From the NCBI GenBank assembly GCA_963837365.1, contig CAWIMW010000001.1, positions 1,178,001 through 1,242,000 on the forward strand: DNA of 64,000 nt, in the 5' to 3' direction. Positions 61,879 to 64,000 of this stretch are shown here, one piece after another. This DNA is from CAWBXL01 sp963837365. Its GTDB lineage: Bacteria; Acidobacteriota; Terriglobia; Terriglobales; Acidobacteriaceae. Numbering within the stretch: the first letter of the stretch is position 1; each line of letters starts with the position of its first letter. The position numbers and the translations under genes are program-made. The notes beneath the pieces were generated by a model. It did no database searches. It saw only the letters and a list, made by a program, of their open reading frames with translations, and was not told the DNA's origin.

Positions 61879-64000
61879 GTGACATTGAATTGCTGCGTAT
61901 GGGGTAAGAGTGTGGCACGCATCAGGATTCTGCTGGCCATCACAGTATTGGTGGCTGGAGCGGTCGCGCTTAGTCTGGTTTCCCCTCGGTCCTCGGCGGG
62001 CAATTTTCCGCAGGCTGCGCCTTCCATGGTTCCTTTCGCTCCGCATAGCCCCCAGCAACTTCATGTTGGGTACGGCCAGCTTCCGCTGGCGTTTGAGCCG
62101 AATTTGGGGCAGACCGATGCACAAGTTAAGTTCATGGCCCGTGGCAGCAAGTTCGGGCTGTTCCTGACAAGTCAGGAAGCGGTACTCAAACTGGCCCAGT
62201 CTTCATCTTTACTTCAGATGAGTCTGGCTGGCAGTAATCCCGAGGCCAAAGTTGCGGGCACGGATGCCTTGCCGGGCAGAAGCAATTACTTGGTCGGCAA
62301 CGATCCTTCCCGCTGGCACCGCGATATCCCGCAGTTTGCCCGGGTGCGCTATAGCCAGGTTTATCCCGGAATCGATCTGGTTTACTACGGCAAACAGGGT
62401 AAGCTGGAATACGACTTCGAGGTTCTTCCTGGAGCAAATCCGTCGCAGGTTGCGTTGCAGTTTCAGGGTGCAGACAGGTTGATCCTGGACCGCAATGGAG
62501 ATCTGGTTCTGGGCATGAAGGGCGGAGAGATGCGCCTCGAAGCGCCCCGTGTCTTCCAAACAGTGAATGGGGAGCAGAAGGCGGTTGAGGGAAAATTTGT
62601 CTTGCAGGCGAACCAGCAGGTCGGATTTGAGGTTGGTTCTTATGACCGCAGCCGCACGCTGGTCATCGACCCGGTCTTGACCTATTCAACCTATCTTGGT
62701 GGAGGTGGGGCTGAGTCTTTTCCTGCTATCGCAGTAGACGCTGCCTCGAACGCTTATATTGCAGGCACCACAACTTCTGCGGACTTCCCGATTGTTGCTG
62801 CTTCCGCGCCAACTCCCGTGGGATCGTTTCAGATTTGTCTCAATGACCCAACCCAACCCCAGCCTGCTGACGTGAGTGGCTGTGCCAGCCCAGGCACCAA
62901 CTCAGATATTTTCGTTGCCAAGTTCGATCCATCGGGCACCGTGCTTTTGTTCTCCACCTATTTAGGTGGCGGGGGGAACGATATTGCCGGCGGGGTTGCG
63001 GTTGATGCAGGCTTCAACGTTATTGTGGCTGGCACCACGAATTCTTCAGATTTTCCTGTGATGAATGCCTATCAGCCATCTCAGGGAACGTCGGCTGCGA
63101 ACCACGTGTTCGTGAGCAAGGTGGATGCAGCGGGGCAGCACCTGTTGTATTCGACCTATTTGCGGGGTACTGCGACAGAAACTGCAAGCGGTGTTGCCGT
63201 GGACAATAAGAACAAAATTTATCTGACCGGCACCACTGACTCAACCGATTTCCCCGTTACGGCGGACGCATTTCAGGATACTTCGCGCGCGACCCATCAA
63301 TTCTTCATCAGCAAGATTGATCCGGCCATGATGGGCACACCCAGCCTGGTTTATTCGACCTACTTCGGGGGCGGTACGCCGGCAAATGGTGGCGCCGTCG
63401 GTGGCGGCATAGCCGTAGATACGAGCAACGCTGTTTACATCACGGGGACCACGAACTTCCAGCATACTGGGGGCAACCCGTCTACCGATTTTCCCATCTT
63501 GAATGCATTTCAAAGCTGCCTGGATGATCCGACCAATCCAGCTCCCTGCCCCACAGCGGTTACCAATACCGATGCCTTCGTGGCTAAGCTGAATCCTGCC
63601 GCCCCGATTGGCTCTCATCTGGTTTATTCCACCTATTTCGGCGGTAGTGGCAATGATGCAGGCACAGGAATTTCGGTGAATAGCGGCTTTGCCTACATTA
63701 CGGGCACAACCAACTCCGGGGACATTCCAATTCCCACCGGCGCTGTCGCGTTCCAGCAATGCCTGGGTGCTGGTACTACCGCAAATCCGGTGTCTCCCGC
63801 CACTTGCCCCACAGTTTCAAACAACGATGCATTCCTGGCTAAGCTGAGCAGTTTTACAAGCGGTACCGCGACTAATCCAAACGTAACTGTTCTCTATTTT
63901 TCCTACCTCGGCGGCAGTGGGGACGATCACGGACTCGCTATCGCGGCGGACGGAGCCCAGGGTGCTCATATCACCGGGTCTACTTCCGGTGGGTTTGACA
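61879..64000 (+). CDS. SBBP-repeat beta-propeller surface protein (3' truncated by window)
   Basis: At least 707 residues. GTG 61879 is chosen because GGAGGAG lies four bases before it; GTG 61912 in the same frame is an alternative. N-terminal hydrophobic segment (RILLAITVLVAGAVALSLV), then the DUF-type domain PLAFEPNLGQTDAQVKFMARG, VYPGIDLVYYGKQGKLEYDF, followed by SBBP repeats: DIFVAKFDPSGTVLLFSTYL, GGVAVDAGFNVIVAGTTNS, SDFPVMNAYQ and so on, at least six in the window. Exported propeller proteins of this type are abundant in acidobacteria; function is unknown. The gene is open at the window end. Confidence 0.9.
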   Translation, partial: MTLNCCVWGKSVARIRILLAITVLVAGAVALSLVSPRSSAGNFPQAAPSMVPFAPHSPQQLHVGYGQLPLAFEPNLGQTDAQVKFMARGSKFGLFLTSQEAVLKLAQSSSLLQMSLAGSNPEAKVAGTDALPGRSNYLVGNDPSRWHRDIPQFARVRYSQVYPGIDLVYYGKQGKLEYDFEVLPGANPSQVALQFQGADRLILDRNGDLVLGMKGGEMRLEAPRVFQTVNGEQKAVEGKFVLQANQQVGFEVGSYDRSRTLVIDPVLTYSTYLGGGGAESFPAIAVDAASNAYIAGTTTSADFPIVAASAPTPVGSFQICLNDPTQPQPADVSGCASPGTNSDIFVAKFDPSGTVLLFSTYLGGGGNDIAGGVAVDAGFNVIVAGTTNSSDFPVMNAYQPSQGTSAANHVFVSKVDAAGQHLLYSTYLRGTATETASGVAVDNKNKIYLTGTTDSTDFPVTADAFQDTSRATHQFFISKIDPAMMGTPSLVYSTYFGGGTPANGGAVGGGIAVDTSNAVYITGTTNFQHTGGNPSTDFPILNAFQSCLDDPTNPAPCPTAVTNTDAFVAKLNPAAPIGSHLVYSTYFGGSGNDAGTGISVNSGFAYITGTTNSGDIPIPTGAVAFQQCLGAGTTANPVSPATCPTVSNNDAFLAKLSSFTSGTATNPNVTVLYFSYLGGSGDDHGLAIAADGAQGAHITGSTSGGFD

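Noticed and set aside
61681..62124. Minus-strand ORF of 147 codons over the start of the SBBP gene
   Set aside because: It is basic and low in hydrophobics, lacks family features, and overlaps a plainly real gene with a strong SD.

Overview
The window looks like a moderately GC-rich chromosomal segment of an acidobacterium (Terriglobia-like). This placement is an inference. It rests on an Oar-like TonB-dependent receptor with an N-terminal carboxypeptidase-regulatory domain, two winged-helix/TolB/TPR regulators, a GH44 lipoprotein with an Ig-like domain, an SBBP-repeat surface protein, a PilMNO/PilBC pilus locus, and scattered 'CTCTGTG...GTGGTGA' intergenic repeats. No rRNA or phylogenetic marker in the window settles it.

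Layout. 1-4.2 kb: acyl-activating/lipid cluster (ligase C-terminus, crotonase, acyl carrier protein, second AMP ligase, diacylglycerol-kinase-like protein). 4.2-5.0 kb: thioredoxin-like lipoprotein plus VKOR. 5.0-7.2 kb: aldo/keto reductase and DEAD-box helicase. 7.4-14.3 kb: CusCBA/CzcCBA-type metal efflux operon with a Cys/His-rich leader protein. 14.4-25.3 kb: accessory mixture (PilZ; divergent formylglycine-generating enzyme and sulfatase; a MerB-like gene with an in-frame UGA; beta-propeller lipoprotein; SpoIIE phosphatase; TlpA; GH44), ending at tRNA-Leu(UAG). 25.6-27.4 kb: SRAP and IscA-type housekeeping genes. 27.4-34.9 kb: type IV pilus/type II secretion machinery and LolA. 34.9-38.3 kb: ABC-2 transporter, tetratricopeptide-like protein, methyltransferase. 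38.5-39.8 kb: two tandem pilins. 40.1-43.2 kb: second SpoIIE phosphatase, radical SAM protein, DUF1772 membrane protein. 43.4-49.0 kb: an operon of TonB-dependent receptor, amino acid permease and two AhpD-like proteins, the second with an in-frame UGA. 49.3-54.7 kb: two copies of a module in which a winged-helix/TPR regulator is divergent from a small secreted protein. 54.8-58.4 kb: paired M16 peptidases. 58.6-60.8 kb: ccmAB fusion, ccmC (apparent frameshift), ccmD. 60.9 kb to the end: PilZ protein, a candidate structured RNA, and a partial SBBP-repeat protein.

Main discovery. Two unrelated genes are each split by a single in-frame UGA exactly where the family has a redox or catalytic cysteine. 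In the MerB-like gene (18061-18744) UGA replaces the third catalytic residue. In the AhpD-like gene (43435-44073) it replaces the second Cys of CxxC, and an adjacent paralogue keeps Cys there. In both, the reading frame and family similarity continue past the UGA, and a hairpin with a G-first apical loop lies 19 and 23 nt downstream, within the published bacterial SECIS range. I read both as selenoproteins: a selenocysteine organomercurial-lyase-like protein and a CxxU AhpD-like protein. The selenocysteine machinery (selA, selB, selC, selD) is not in this window.

Other signals: an 18-bp copy of the tRNA-Leu 3' end at 5921, in the geometry expected for a tRNA-integrated island of about 19.5 kb; a family of about 30-bp dispersed repeats concentrated in the same interval; a roughly 180-nt multi-hairpin RNA candidate at 61437-61617; and a one-base frameshift in ccmC.
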